Below, piece after piece: positions 33,052-42,365 of a stretch of DNA of 64,000 bases. Source of the stretch: an uncultured Clostridia bacterium (lineage in GTDB: Bacteria > Bacillota > Clostridia > Oscillospirales > Ruminococcaceae); contig CANDEV010000004.1 of assembly GCA_947383835.1 (NCBI GenBank), forward strand, positions 62,001-126,000, in the 5' to 3' direction. Below the pieces are notes generated by a model. That model made no database searches. It worked only from the letters and a program-made list of their open reading frames with translations, and was not told the origin of the DNA. A program made the position numbers and the translations under genes. Within the stretch, counting starts at the first letter, position 1. Each line of letters starts with the position of its first letter.

Positions 33052-34320
33052 ATGAAAATGAAAAAGCTTTTAAACATTTTAACTGCGGCGGCATTGGTAC
33101 TCGGAATGACCTCCTGCACAAGCAGCGATATTCCCCAAGCCGAATTTGAAACGGAGAGCACGGAAGCGGTCATGTCCGCCGAAACTGCCGTAACGACCAT
33201 CCCTTCCGAAACGACCTCCGCCGAGACCACGACCACACAACCCGTTCCCGAATACAGCACCGTAAGCTTTGCCGCCGTGGGGGACAACCTTATTCATTCC
33301 AGCATTTACAAGCAGGCAAACGTCCGAGCGGGAGGAGAGGGCTACGATTTTGAATACGCTTATGAAAATATTGCCAAAATAATACGTTCCGCCGACGCCG
33401 CTGTGATAAATCAGGAGACGCTTATCTGCAACGATGTGTTTGAGCCGTCCACATACCCTATGTTCAACAGCCCCACAGCGCTTGGCGACCATATGCTTGA
33501 CATCGGCTTCGACGTTTTCACTATCGCAAACAACCACACTCTCGACAAGGGTACGGAAGGTCTTTCCGCCTGTCTCGACTATTGGGACAGCCGCAATAAC
33601 GCCGTTGTCTGCGGCGCGTACCGAAACGCAGAGGACAGGGACAATATCCGCACCGCCGAATTTAAGGGGATAACCTTTTCCTTTCTTTCCTACACCGAGT
33701 CGCTGAACGGACTGCGCCTGCCGCAGGATTCTCCCCTTATTATTGGCGATTCAAACGAAGTTGATACAATGATCTCCGAAATAAAAAGAGCCAAGGAGCT
33801 CTCAGATGTTTGCGTGGTGGCTCTTCATTGGGGAGTTGAAAATTCCGACGTTATCAGCGATTGGCAGAGAACAGTTGCCAAGCAGCTTTCCGACGCGGGC
33901 GCGGACATCATTATCGGCAACCACCCCCATGTCCTCCGCGACATTGAGGAGATAGAGAGGGAGGACGGCACGGTCACTCTATGCGCTTATTCGCTGGGTA
34001 ATTTTATTTCCGCCCAAAGCGTGGGACAAAACCTCATAGGCGGCATACTGACGTTCGACGTTTCCCTCCGCACCGACGAGAACGCTTCCGAAACGGACAA
34101 GCCCATAATAGATCACATAAAGCTTGTTCCCATAGTTACCCACTATGACGGAAATTACAAAAACGTAAGGATATATCAGCTTTCAGATTACACAAGGGAA
34201 CTTGCCGAAAGTCACGGAGTAAAGTCCATGGGCAAATTTGGTTACGACTATATCTTTGAGGTGCTGAAGAAAAATATAAACGAAAAATACCTTGACGCCG
34301 GCGAATATTATAAAGAATGA
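33052..34320 (+). CDS. CapA-family lipoprotein (poly-gamma-glutamate type metallophosphatase fold)
   Basis: 422 residues. A lipoprotein signal (LGMTSC) and Thr/Glu-rich linker (to about residue 65) lead to the CapA domain: AAVGDNLIHSS, INQETLIC, ANNHTLDKG, VALHWGVE and IIGNHPHVLRD. These match the calcineurin-like metal-site motifs of PgsA/CapA. The family is tied to poly-gamma-glutamate or capsule functions, but no capB/capC-like genes are near, so it may act alone at the cell surface. AAAAGGAATGTAT precedes ATG 33052. Confidence 0.92.
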   Translation: MKMKKLLNILTAAALVLGMTSCTSSDIPQAEFETESTEAVMSAETAVTTIPSETTSAETTTTQPVPEYSTVSFAAVGDNLIHSSIYKQANVRAGGEGYDFEYAYENIAKIIRSADAAVINQETLICNDVFEPSTYPMFNSPTALGDHMLDIGFDVFTIANNHTLDKGTEGLSACLDYWDSRNNAVVCGAYRNAEDRDNIRTAEFKGITFSFLSYTESLNGLRLPQDSPLIIGDSNEVDTMISEIKRAKELSDVCVVALHWGVENSDVISDWQRTVAKQLSDAGADIIIGNHPHVLRDIEEIEREDGTVTLCAYSLGNFISAQSVGQNLIGGILTFDVSLRTDENASETDKPIIDHIKLVPIVTHYDGNYKNVRIYQLSDYTRELAESHGVKSMGKFGYDYIFEVLKKNINEKYLDAGEYYKE

Positions 34321-34382
34321 AATAAGCTTTGCGGGACGTTTTACGTAAAATATTACAAATTGGTATCAAATTTCAAAATACC

Positions 34383-34411
34383 TTGCAATGGCTCAAATTA
34401 TACTGTATAAT
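34383..34411 (+). promoter_or_regulatory. Promoter upstream of the RodA-like gene
   Basis: TTGCAA and TATAAT with a 17-base spacer. The repeat 34437-34540 lies between it and the gene, so it would be transcribed in the leader. Confidence 0.6.
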
Positions 34412-34436
34412 AATATGAGGGCAGTATGACCGTTTT

Positions 34437-34540
34437 ATACTAATTTGCGGCTAAAAGCGTGCAAAAAACAAGCTAAAGCTTGCATATATGGGCTTTGCAC
34501 AGATTTTTTGCATACGCTTTTAAAAGCAAATCAGTATTAT
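34437..34540. repeat. ATACTAATTTG inverted-repeat element, copy 2
   Basis: About 104 bases with the same ends as 863-968 (ATACTAATTTG / CAAATCAGTAT) and the same internal pair (AAAGCGTG, TACGCTTTT). The internal part AGCTAAAGCTTGCATATATG differs from copy 1. It is placed in the 5' leader of the RodA-like gene. Confidence 0.75.
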
Positions 34541-34580
34541 CCCCTAATTTCTGTTTTTAACTTCTATGAAAGGACCTGCA

Positions 34581-35741
34581 ATGCTTAAAACTGTTTTAAA
34601 AGTAATATGGCAGTATTTCAGAAAGCTTGACAAAACGCTTTTTATCGCTGTATGCGGGGTATCGGCGTTTTCGGTGCTGCTGATGTATTCCATTGTCCGC
34701 AACGGGATCGTTTCCGAAAACCATTCAAATATGTATAAAATTCAGTTCGCGTGCCTTTGCGGAGGAGCGTTTATTGCGCTGGTGCTTTCCGCGCTTGATT
34801 ACCACAAGTTCACAAAGCTGTGGTTTTTGTACGCGCCTGCCGCTGTGGGGCTTACTCTGCTGACGTTCACACCTCTCGGATACAGACCTGTTGACGGTGT
34901 AGACGACGTGGCGTGGATACATTTAGGCTTCACAACGTTTCAGCCCTCAGAAGTGCTGAAGATCGCCTTTGTGATGACCTTTGCACTGCACCTGTCAAAG
35001 GTTGGGGAGAAAATAAACAATATCGGCAACGTCGCTCTGCTGTGTATTCATGGTGCCGTGCCGACGCTTATCGTCGTGGCTCAGGGAGACGACGGCACGG
35101 CTCTTATATTCTTTTTCATGTTTGTGTGCATGATGTTTGCGGCAGGGCTTTCTTGGAAATACATTCTCCCCTGCGTTATAGCCGCTCCAATCGCAATATG
35201 GATATTGTGGGACAAAATAATGCTCCCGCATCAAAAGCTGCGGTTTCTTGTGCTTTTCGAGGAAGACCCAATGTCTAATCCCGAGTTTTCCAACATTGCT
35301 TATCAGCAGTACTGGGGCAAGCTTGCTCTCGGTTCGGGACAGCTTTTCGGCAAGGGTCTTTTTGCGGACGAATATGTGAACGTACCCGAAATGCAGAACG
35401 ACTTTATCTTTACTTACGTGGGGCAGTGCTTCGGCTTTATCGGCTGTATTGCGCTTGTTGCCGCTTTGACATTTGTCTGCATGAAAATACTTATTGACAG
35501 CAGGATCGCCAAGGACGATTTGGGAAAGTATATATGCATCGGTGTTTTCTCTATGATGTTTATACACTGTGTATTAAATCTCGGAATGGTACTGGGAGTA
35601 ATGCCAGTTATCGGCGTGCCGCTGCCCTTTGTAAGTCAGGGCGGGTCAAGCATGGCGAGTATGTTTGTCTGCATAGGGCTTGTTATGAGTACCTATTCAC
35701 ACTCGGAGAAGAAATACAGGGTTTTCTATGACGCTAACTGA
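34581..35741 (+). CDS. SEDS-family cell-wall glycosyltransferase (RodA/FtsW/SpoVE type)
   Basis: 386 residues with about ten membrane helices. The conserved C-terminal block GVPLPFVSQGGSSMASMF and the loop WIHLGFTTFQPSEVLKIA identify the SEDS family, which polymerises lipid II glycan strands with a partner class B PBP. It is nearer to RodA than FtsW by the LGSGQLFGKGLF and MQNDFIFTYVGQCFG blocks. No PBP or mre gene is close, so its role in elongation, division or sporulation cannot be decided. Start ATG 34581 has AAAGGA 6 bases upstream. Confidence 0.92.
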   Translation: MLKTVLKVIWQYFRKLDKTLFIAVCGVSAFSVLLMYSIVRNGIVSENHSNMYKIQFACLCGGAFIALVLSALDYHKFTKLWFLYAPAAVGLTLLTFTPLGYRPVDGVDDVAWIHLGFTTFQPSEVLKIAFVMTFALHLSKVGEKINNIGNVALLCIHGAVPTLIVVAQGDDGTALIFFFMFVCMMFAAGLSWKYILPCVIAAPIAIWILWDKIMLPHQKLRFLVLFEEDPMSNPEFSNIAYQQYWGKLALGSGQLFGKGLFADEYVNVPEMQNDFIFTYVGQCFGFIGCIALVAALTFVCMKILIDSRIAKDDLGKYICIGVFSMMFIHCVLNLGMVLGVMPVIGVPLPFVSQGGSSMASMFVCIGLVMSTYSHSEKKYRVFYDAN

Positions 35742-35849
35742 TTTCAATTTATAATTGTCGGCAAAGCTTACTTGTTCAAGAAATTATTAATTTATTTGCG
35801 GAGCAAACACAAAAATTATTTATTATTAATAAATTGTAGAGGAGCATAT

Positions 35850-36920
35850 ATGAAACGAAATGCTTTGGCAATAATTACATCTGTTGTTATTATAGCAAGT
35901 TCAATAACGGTATATGCCGAAGATAAAAATGAAACAATATCCGAATATTTAGGCTATCCTCATTATGAGTATATTGATGATAGTTATGATGTTCTTGACA
36001 GTTCTCCGAACGGTATGCCTACTCATGACTATCGAACATGGTCGCCTAAGCTTATAAACAACAGCAAAAATGAAGTTATTTTAGAATTTTCAAATGGCAT
36101 GTACAGCGATGATTTCTGCAATTCAAAAATGAAAGTTCCCGACAGATTTATAAGCAAAAAATATGGAACGCGCAATGTTATTGCGATAGAAAGTGCCTGC
36201 GCAATAAAAGCATTTGACTTAAACCCGCAAAATAATTATATGAAGCTTGTGGATAATGTTGTTTTCAGCAAGGACAGCAAAACCTTGATGTCATATGCTC
36301 AATTTGATGACAGAAAAGTTTATGAAATTCCCGACGGAACAGAAATTATTGCATACGGCGCTTTATACGGATCGGATAATTTAGTTAAAATTATTGTTCC
36401 AGATAGTGTAACTGAACTGTTGGAGGTTTGTTTTTGGGGCTGTGAAAACTTAAAAGAAGTTAATTTTTCAGAAAATTCCAAATTAAAAAGTATTGGGAAT
36501 CGCGTTTTTCAGTATTCCCCAATTACCGAATTAACATTGCCGTCATTTGAAATTCAAATTAGCAATACAGCATTTGGCAGACGTCAAAATGACATTGAAA
36601 ATTTAAAACTTAAAAGCTATGTTAAGCCGCAAGCTATGGCTGTTACATCACAAGGTTCATACAAACTTACTTGGGATAAAATACCTAAAGTATCAAGGTA
36701 TGAAATTTATCAGAAAAAAAGAGACGGCAGTTATAAATTACTTAAAGAAACAACGGGTACATCAATAAAATTAAACAACTTAAAAATAGGAAAAGATTAC
36801 ACATTTGCAGTAAAGCCTATTGCTGAAATTAAAGCAGTTAATGACAAAGAGTTCGGAGAGGATATAGAATATTACACAATTGAGGGAACTATGTCAGATG
36901 ATGTGACGGTGGTTGGTTGA
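35850..36920 (+). CDS. Secreted BspA-type leucine-rich protein with fibronectin III domain
   Basis: 356 residues. A Sec signal peptide (cut near VYA-ED) is followed by a unique region, then BspA/LRR_5-like repeats (about 165-270: IPDGTEIIAYGALYG, VPDSVTELLEVCFWGCENL, NRVFQYSPITELTLPS), then one FN3-like domain (about 275-345: YKLTWDKIPKVSRYEIYQKK). Such proteins are surface adhesins or binding proteins. Base composition is clearly more AT-rich than in its neighbours, which hints at transfer. There is no LPxTG or dockerin, so the mode of attachment is unclear. GTAGAGGAGCATAT precedes the ATG. Confidence 0.82.
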   Translation: MKRNALAIITSVVIIASSITVYAEDKNETISEYLGYPHYEYIDDSYDVLDSSPNGMPTHDYRTWSPKLINNSKNEVILEFSNGMYSDDFCNSKMKVPDRFISKKYGTRNVIAIESACAIKAFDLNPQNNYMKLVDNVVFSKDSKTLMSYAQFDDRKVYEIPDGTEIIAYGALYGSDNLVKIIVPDSVTELLEVCFWGCENLKEVNFSENSKLKSIGNRVFQYSPITELTLPSFEIQISNTAFGRRQNDIENLKLKSYVKPQAMAVTSQGSYKLTWDKIPKVSRYEIYQKKRDGSYKLLKETTGTSIKLNNLKIGKDYTFAVKPIAEIKAVNDKEFGEDIEYYTIEGTMSDDVTVVG

Positions 36921-36950
36921 TTCAAATATAATACAAAAGGAGTTGTACAT

Positions 36951-38198
36951 ATGAAAAACATTGATGAAATTTTGAAAAAGCTTTACGGAGCGGGTGCGCT
37001 TGAAGTTCAGCGGGAGCGTTACCAAAAGGCGGAAAAAGCCTTTTCGGAGCTTTTCGGAGATACCGAAAATGCCATGATTTTTTCCGCTTCGGGCAGGACT
37101 GAAGTCGGCGGAAACCACACCGACCACAACCGCGGAAAAGTCCTTGCGGCGGCGGTAAGCCTTGACGTTATCGCATTTGTTGTACCGACTGCGGACGGCG
37201 TTATCACCGTGAAATCCGAGGGCTTCCCGCAGGACGTTGTGGAGGTTTCAGACCTGTCCGTAAAAGAGGCGGACAAGAACACCTCCGCAGCCCTCATACG
37301 CGGCGTTGCGGACGCTTTCAAGCGGGACGGTCTTGATGTGGGCGGCTTCAAGGCTTACACAACATCAAACGTCCTCAAGGGCAGCGGAATTTCCTCCTCG
37401 GCGGCGTTTGAAGTGCTTATCGGCACTATACTTTCCCACCTTTACAACGGCGGTTCGGTAAGTCCCGTCAAGGTCGCACAGTTTGCACAGTACGCCGAAA
37501 ATGCCCATTTCGGCAAGCCCAGCGGACTTATGGATCAAATGGCTTCATCGGTGGGCGGCTTTATAGAAATTGATTTTGCGGACACCGCAAACCCTGTCAT
37601 AGACGCGATAAGCTACGATTTTGCAAGCAGCGGCTACAGCCTTTGCATTGTTGATACAAAGGGCAGTCATGCCGATCTTACTCCCGAATACGCGGCAATT
37701 CCCGTTGAGATGAAGTCCGCGGCGAAATTTTTCGGAAAGTCCGAGCTTCGGGACATCACACGCGAACAGCTTTGGGAAAATATCTCCGAGGTTCGGAAAG
37801 CCTGTGGAGACCGTGCCGTATCAAGGGCGTTCCACTTCTTTGACGAGAACGAGCGGGTTGACCGCGAGGCGGAGGCTCTCCGAAAGGGGGACGTTGATAC
37901 GTTCCTTCGCGAGGTAACGGCAAGCGGAAACAGTTCCTTTAAATATTTGCAGAATATTTTCGCAACGGTTAATCCTAAGGAGCAGGGTATGGTTTTGGGA
38001 CTTTACACAGCCGAGCGTGTTTTGAACGGCAGAGGCGCGTGCAGAGTCCACGGCGGCGGCTTTGCGGGGACTATACAGGCGTTTGTTCCAAACGATCTGC
38101 TTGAAAAGTTTATTTCCGAAATGGAGCACCTTTTCGGCGCGGGAAGCTGTTACAACTTGTTTATACGTCCTGTGGGCGGCGTTAGAGTTGATGGCTGA
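36951..38198 (+). CDS. galK: Galactokinase
   Basis: 415 residues of the GHMP kinase family. Phosphorylates galactose at C1 with ATP in the Leloir pathway. Signature blocks: SGRTEVGGNHTDHN (galactokinase motif 1, with a variant of the usual GRVNLIGEHTDY), KGSGISSSAAFEVLIG (GHMP ATP-binding) and RVHGGGFAGTIQAFV near the C-terminus. No galT, galE or transporter is near. AAAAGGAGTTGTACAT precedes the ATG. A hairpin terminator follows. Confidence 0.94.
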   Translation: MKNIDEILKKLYGAGALEVQRERYQKAEKAFSELFGDTENAMIFSASGRTEVGGNHTDHNRGKVLAAAVSLDVIAFVVPTADGVITVKSEGFPQDVVEVSDLSVKEADKNTSAALIRGVADAFKRDGLDVGGFKAYTTSNVLKGSGISSSAAFEVLIGTILSHLYNGGSVSPVKVAQFAQYAENAHFGKPSGLMDQMASSVGGFIEIDFADTANPVIDAISYDFASSGYSLCIVDTKGSHADLTPEYAAIPVEMKSAAKFFGKSELRDITREQLWENISEVRKACGDRAVSRAFHFFDENERVDREAEALRKGDVDTFLREVTASGNSSFKYLQNIFATVNPKEQGMVLGLYTAERVLNGRGACRVHGGGFAGTIQAFVPNDLLEKFISEMEHLFGAGSCYNLFIRPVGGVRVDG

Positions 38199-38259
38199 CA
38201 ATTATTGTAGGGCGGGGGTATGCTCTCGCTTTACACTGTTCAATAAAAATATTACATCA

Positions 38260-38288
38260 GGCGGAATTTATAAATTTCCGCCTTTTTT
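38260..38288 (+). terminator. Terminator after galactokinase
   Basis: GGCGGAAttTATAAATTTCCGCC hairpin followed by a T run. Confidence 0.82.
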
Positions 38289-38362
38289 ATATATTAGAAC
38301 CATATTTCGATAAATTATTTGTGAAAAGCATATAAAATTTAATGTTTATCGTTAAATTTGTA

Positions 38363-38391
38363 TTGACAAACATAAATTGATGTGCTATACT
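38363..38391 (+). promoter_or_regulatory. Promoter of the DUF2975 cluster
   Basis: TTGACA and TATACT with a 17-base spacer, about 48 bases before the first gene. Confidence 0.8.
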
Positions 38392-38438
38392 CTATTACAG
38401 TGAGCAGCTTACATAATTTGTACTTGGAGGTAATCATT

Positions 38439-38948
38439 GTGAAAAAAACTTTAAGCGAAAAAAATTTTGAAATCATGGCAAAGGGCTTGTTTGTGTTTAT
38501 GATAGCGTTTGCACTTTTATTTGCAGAAAGAATTGCAAGCAATATACATTGGATAATCTCTATGAAAGAGTTTTACGATGTTATGCCGTCCTCCGACAAG
38601 GCATATTACTTATGGAATTATCCCTCTAATGTGATAGAGAGCGTTGCTTTTATAATAACAGCGGTTTTAAGCTGCTTTATTTTATGGCGCTGCTTAAAAG
38701 CCAAAACCCCGTTTGTACCGAAAATGGGAAGATATCTGCGTATAATTGCGTTCACAATTTTGGCGGCTCTTCTGCTTATGTTTATCATGCGCATTATTGC
38801 GGAAACGATTGCAGGCGACGGTATCCACAATGAATACCGAGGATTTTTAAACGGCGGGGACGGGATCTTTGTAACTATTCTTATAATGCTGAGCTACATT
38901 TTTGACCGTGGCTTTGAATTGCAGCAGGAATCGGACGAGACTTTGTAA
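38439..38948 (+). CDS. DUF2975-type four-helix membrane protein 1
   Basis: 169 residues from GTG 38439 (GGAGGTAATCATT upstream). Four membrane helices lie at about 15-32, 63-84, 100-122 and 138-155, with the loop LKAKTPFVPKMGRYLR and the C-terminus IMLSYIFDRGFELQQESDETL-like tail typical of DUF2975. The family is usually paired with a small XRE regulator, as here (40086). Function unknown, possibly a membrane sensor or immunity-like protein. Confidence 0.85.
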   Translation: MKKTLSEKNFEIMAKGLFVFMIAFALLFAERIASNIHWIISMKEFYDVMPSSDKAYYLWNYPSNVIESVAFIITAVLSCFILWRCLKAKTPFVPKMGRYLRIIAFTILAALLLMFIMRIIAETIAGDGIHNEYRGFLNGGDGIFVTILIMLSYIFDRGFELQQESDETL

Positions 38949-38961
38949 GGGGGGAATTACT

Positions 38962-39525
38962 ATGAAAAAATCAATGAAACAGCAATTAGAGGAAATTTTA
39001 GCCGTTACCGAGGAGCAGCAGGGTTTAACAGGTATGCCCGAGGAGCTTAAAAACATTAAAGTGACGATAAGAAATTTTATCAAGTGCATAAATGTATTGA
39101 CGTTTTTGATTATCTTTGGTATGGTATGCTCGTTTATTATGTGTATTATAGGTTTACTTGATTACGTTACAGAGCCTACTGCCGAAGCGATAAACGAGAT
39201 TGGCGAGGGGATTGCCATGTTTATTTCGACAATCGCGTTTCTGGCGATTGCAATAATTTGCAGAAATATTTTTAAGGAGATCGACAAAAGCGATACCCCG
39301 TTTATCCCGCAAGTTTCAAAGGGAATGAGGAAGATAGCTGCTGTTATGTGTATCATGTTCTTTGTTGAGGGTGCGGAGTCGGTTGTGTACCCAATATTTA
39401 CAGGTACTGAACCTAAGCTTTATATTAATACAACGGATTTTATATTTATCAGCGTACTTATGCTGCTTAGCTACATTTTCGACTACGGCTGCAAGCTTCA
39501 AAAAGAGTCGGACGAGACATTGTGA
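38962..39525 (+). CDS. DUF2975-type membrane protein 2
   Basis: 187 residues. A cytosolic N-terminal extension of about 40 residues (KQQLEEILAVTEEQQGL) is unique among the three copies; then four helices with DKSDTPFIPQVSKGMRK in the loop and the shared tail LSYIFDYGCKLQKESDETL. GGGGGAATTACT precedes the ATG, 13 bases after copy 1. Confidence 0.8.
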   Translation: MKKSMKQQLEEILAVTEEQQGLTGMPEELKNIKVTIRNFIKCINVLTFLIIFGMVCSFIMCIIGLLDYVTEPTAEAINEIGEGIAMFISTIAFLAIAIICRNIFKEIDKSDTPFIPQVSKGMRKIAAVMCIMFFVEGAESVVYPIFTGTEPKLYINTTDFIFISVLMLLSYIFDYGCKLQKESDETL

Positions 39526-39539
39526 GGGAGGTAATTGCT

Positions 39540-40073
39540 GTGAATACTTTAAAAGAAATTATAAAGGAAAAAGACCCGCAGAAAAATTTCAGCACCGCGG
39601 CAAACGTTCTTTTTGCTGCAATGATAATGTTTATAATAATTTTAAAAGCGCATTTAGCGGTAGTCATAAATGCAGCTGTGACCGCCGCCAACAATGTTTA
39701 CGGTACTGCTTCCGCGGAAATAAGGGCGGACATACTGGATTATTATTCGTGCAGAACCGTTGACATTCTGACCGTAATTGCAGTAGCCGTTATCGGATTT
39801 GAAATTTTCAGGCGTTTCAGGAGAGACAAAACACCATTTGTCCCGTATATAGCGAAAGGGCTGCAAATAATGGCGTGCGTTATGTTTGTAGGATATCTTA
39901 TTATGTGCGCTATTCATGTTGCAGTACCAAATATAGCCGGAGCCAATCCGCCTAATGAATTTCACGGCTATATCAACGGCACAAGCATGGTCATTGTTTC
40001 AATACTTATTATGCTCAGCTACATTTTCGACTACGGCTGCAAGCTGCAAAAAGAGTCGGACGAAACACTGTAA
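39540..40073 (+). CDS. DUF2975-type membrane protein 3
   Basis: 177 residues from GTG 39540 with GGGAGGTAATTGCT upstream. Four helices, loop RRDKTPFVPYIAKGLQ and the tail LSYIFDYGCKLQKESDETL, which is the same as in copy 2. The three copies are tandem and separated by 13-14 bases, so they arose by local duplication and are cotranscribed with the HTH gene. Confidence 0.82.
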   Translation: MNTLKEIIKEKDPQKNFSTAANVLFAAMIMFIIILKAHLAVVINAAVTAANNVYGTASAEIRADILDYYSCRTVDILTVIAVAVIGFEIFRRFRRDKTPFVPYIAKGLQIMACVMFVGYLIMCAIHVAVPNIAGANPPNEFHGYINGTSMVIVSILIMLSYIFDYGCKLQKESDETL

Positions 40074-40085
40074 AGGGGGCATAGT

Positions 40086-40295
40086 ATGGCTATAATTTTA
40101 AGACTTGACCGCGTTATGGCGGACAGAAAAATGTCCCTGAACGAGCTTGCGGAAAAGGTGGGTATTTCCAACGTGAACCTTTCCAACCTCAAAACGGGAA
40201 AGGTCAAGGCGATACGTTTCTCAACTCTGGAGGCTATCTGCGAGGTGCTTGAATGTCAGCCGGGAGACATTTTGGAATATAAGGCTGAGCCTTGA
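40086..40295 (+). CDS. Small XRE/YozG-type HTH regulator
   Basis: 69 residues, almost all a Cro/C1-type HTH: RLDRVMADRKMSLNELAEKV, then GISNVNLSNLKTGKVKAIRF and the end VLECQPGDILEY. This short class commonly accompanies DUF2975 membrane proteins and is expected to act as the local regulator. It is 12 bases after the third DUF2975 gene. Confidence 0.92.
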   Translation: MAIILRLDRVMADRKMSLNELAEKVGISNVNLSNLKTGKVKAIRFSTLEAICEVLECQPGDILEYKAEP

Positions 40296-40332
40296 CCGTT
40301 TTTTCCGCAAGCATATGATAAGTTACAAAAAT

Positions 40333-40360
40333 GCAGCCGTCTCCGATCGGAGGCGGCTGC
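40333..40360. terminator. GC-rich hairpin between convergent genes
   Basis: GCAGCCG.CTCCG pairs with CGGAGGCGGCTGC around a 2-base loop. There is no long T run, so termination efficiency is uncertain. Confidence 0.6.
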
Positions 40361-40380
40361 GGATTTAAATACTGTAAATT

Positions 40381-41904
40381 TTAATCAATAATTAAAGATT
40401 TTCCCGTCATTTCAGCAGGCTGGGGCAGGTCGAGTATTTTCAGCATTGTTGGAGCAATGTCTGCCAAAACGCCGCCCTCGCGGAGCTTGCAGTCTCCGCA
40501 GCCCACAACGATAAGGGGCACGGGATTTGTGGTGTGCGCCGTAAATGGTGAGCCGTCCGCCTCCATAAGCTTGTCGGCGTTGCCGTGATCGGCGGTGATT
40601 ATCGCCGCGCCGCCCTTGTCAAGGATAGCGTTCACCATTCTGCCCACGCACTCGTCCACCGCTTCAACGGCTGCCTTTGCAGCGTCGAAAACGCCTGTGT
40701 GTCCAACCATATCGCAGTTTGCGTAGTTGAGTATGATAACATCGTACTTGTCGGACTCGATAGCATTTTCAACCGCGTCGGTAACTTTATACGCGCTCAT
40801 TTCGGGCTTCATGTCGAACGTTGCGATCTTTGGGGAGTCTATCAGTATCCTGTCTTCGCCCTCAAAGGTCTTTTCCTCTCCGCCGTTGAAGAAGAACGTT
40901 ACGTGAGCGTACTTCTGTGTTTCGGCGATACGGAGCTGCTTCAGACCCCTGCTGCTGAGATACTCTCCCATTGTCATAGTGAGAGCCTCTGGAGGAAACG
41001 CTACCTCAACGTTTGGCATTTCAGCGTCGTACTGTGCCATGCAGACAAACTTAACGGGGAAGAAGCCGTTCCGTCTTTCAAAGCCTGTGAAAGCCTCGTC
41101 CACAAAAGAACGGGTTATCTGTCTTGCGCGGTCGGGACGGAAGTTGAAGAATATAACACTGTCCTCCGCCTTGATAGTACCGTCCTTATCAACTACTGTG
41201 GGGAGCATAAACTCATCGGTAACATCATTCTTGTAGGAATTTTTAATTGCCTCAACAGGGTCGGTCTCCTGAACGCCCTCGCCGTAAACAAGAGCGCTGT
41301 AAGCCTTTTCAACTCTGTCCCACATATTGTCTCTGTCCATGGCATAGAAACGTCCTGCGATAGTTGCTACAGAACCAACTCCGATTTTCTTTATCTCGGC
41401 AACAAGCTCCTCCATATATTCCGCAGCGGAAGAAGGGGGAACGTCACGTCCGTCCAAAAACGCGTGGACGTAGACTTTGTCGAGACCGTTTTTCTTAGCC
41501 ATTTCAAGCAGACCGTAAAGGTGCTCGGCGTGGCTGTGTACGCCGCCGGGGGAGAGAAGTCCCATAAGGTGGAGGGCGCTGCCCTTAGCCTTGCAGTTCT
41601 CCATAGCGGAAACAAGCGCAGGATTTTTGAAGAAATCCCCGTCCTTGATAGATTTGGATATCTTCACCAGCATTTGGTAAACAATACGTCCCGCGCCGAT
41701 GTTTGTGTGACCGACCTCGGAATTTCCCATCTGCCCGTCGGGGAGACCCACGTCCAGACCGGAAGCGCCGATAATAGTATTGGGACACTCCTTAAAATAT
41801 TTGTCAAGGTTTGGCTTTTTTGCGGCGGCAATGGCGTTGCCGTAGGTATCGTTGTTGATACCGAAGCCGTCCATAATGATCAAAGCAAGAGGTTTTTTGC
41901 TCAT
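40381..41904 (-). CDS. gpmI: 2,3-bisphosphoglycerate-independent phosphoglycerate mutase
   Basis: 507 residues. Interconverts 3- and 2-phosphoglycerate in glycolysis using two Mn ions. Asp12 in MDGFG and the phosphorylated Ser62 in GQMGNSEVGHTNIG are present, and the phosphatase-domain metal ligands lie in ITADHGNADK near the C-terminus. Full length. AAAGGACTTAATTAAA precedes the ATG. It is near tpiA and pgk but not contiguous with them. Confidence 0.97.
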   Translation of the reverse strand: MSKKPLALIIMDGFGINNDTYGNAIAAAKKPNLDKYFKECPNTIIGASGLDVGLPDGQMGNSEVGHTNIGAGRIVYQMLVKISKSIKDGDFFKNPALVSAMENCKAKGSALHLMGLLSPGGVHSHAEHLYGLLEMAKKNGLDKVYVHAFLDGRDVPPSSAAEYMEELVAEIKKIGVGSVATIAGRFYAMDRDNMWDRVEKAYSALVYGEGVQETDPVEAIKNSYKNDVTDEFMLPTVVDKDGTIKAEDSVIFFNFRPDRARQITRSFVDEAFTGFERRNGFFPVKFVCMAQYDAEMPNVEVAFPPEALTMTMGEYLSSRGLKQLRIAETQKYAHVTFFFNGGEEKTFEGEDRILIDSPKIATFDMKPEMSAYKVTDAVENAIESDKYDVIILNYANCDMVGHTGVFDAAKAAVEAVDECVGRMVNAILDKGGAAIITADHGNADKLMEADGSPFTAHTTNPVPLIVVGCGDCKLREGGVLADIAPTMLKILDLPQPAEMTGKSLIID

Positions 41905-41961
41905 TTTAATTAAGTCCTTTCATAAAAATAGAATAATTTTTATACTGTCCATTGGGGTACG

Positions 41962-42282
41962 CTACAAGCTGAATGCTTTGGGTATAAACCAAAATCCAAT
42001 ATAGTACCTTGTCTCGTTCTCAAATGGGTCATGATCCTTCCAGACCTTGTAGAACAAGCCATAATAATCCGTGCTGCCGTTGTAGTACTCAATAACAGGT
42101 ACGCAGAACAGCGGCGGCTGGCTTCTTCTTTTGGCGCGGAAAAAGTCCACCGAAAAAAACACGGCGGCAATGCCGATAATCACCGCGCATACTGCCGCGA
42201 TAATTTTCCGCACCTTTGGGGACACGGTTCTGTTGCGTTTCCGCTCCTCACGGCGGGCAATTTTTAACTGTTGTGATTTCAT
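41962..42282 (-). CDS. Small single-pass membrane protein
   Basis: 106 residues from ATG 42282 (AAAGGTGGGCAATT upstream). A basic N-terminus (KIARREERKRNRTVSPKVRK) precedes one helix at about 27-46, leaving a ~60-residue exterior tail rich in aromatic residues. The positive-inside rule puts the C-terminus outside. No family recognised. It sits between tpiA and gpmI on the same strand. Confidence 0.65.
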   Translation of the reverse strand: MKSQQLKIARREERKRNRTVSPKVRKIIAAVCAVIIGIAAVFFSVDFFRAKRRSQPPLFCVPVIEYYNGSTDYYGLFYKVWKDHDPFENETRYYIGFWFIPKAFSL

Positions 42283-42365
42283 AATTGCCCACCTTTCGGA
42301 GTATAGAATAAACCTGTCCGCCACTTGGGGACTTGGTTAATTTACATTTTATAACATTAAAAATT

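Noticed and set aside
40585..41913. Long plus-strand open frame opposite gpmI
   Set aside because: Antisense shadow of a certain gpmI gene; long only because of that gene's codon composition.
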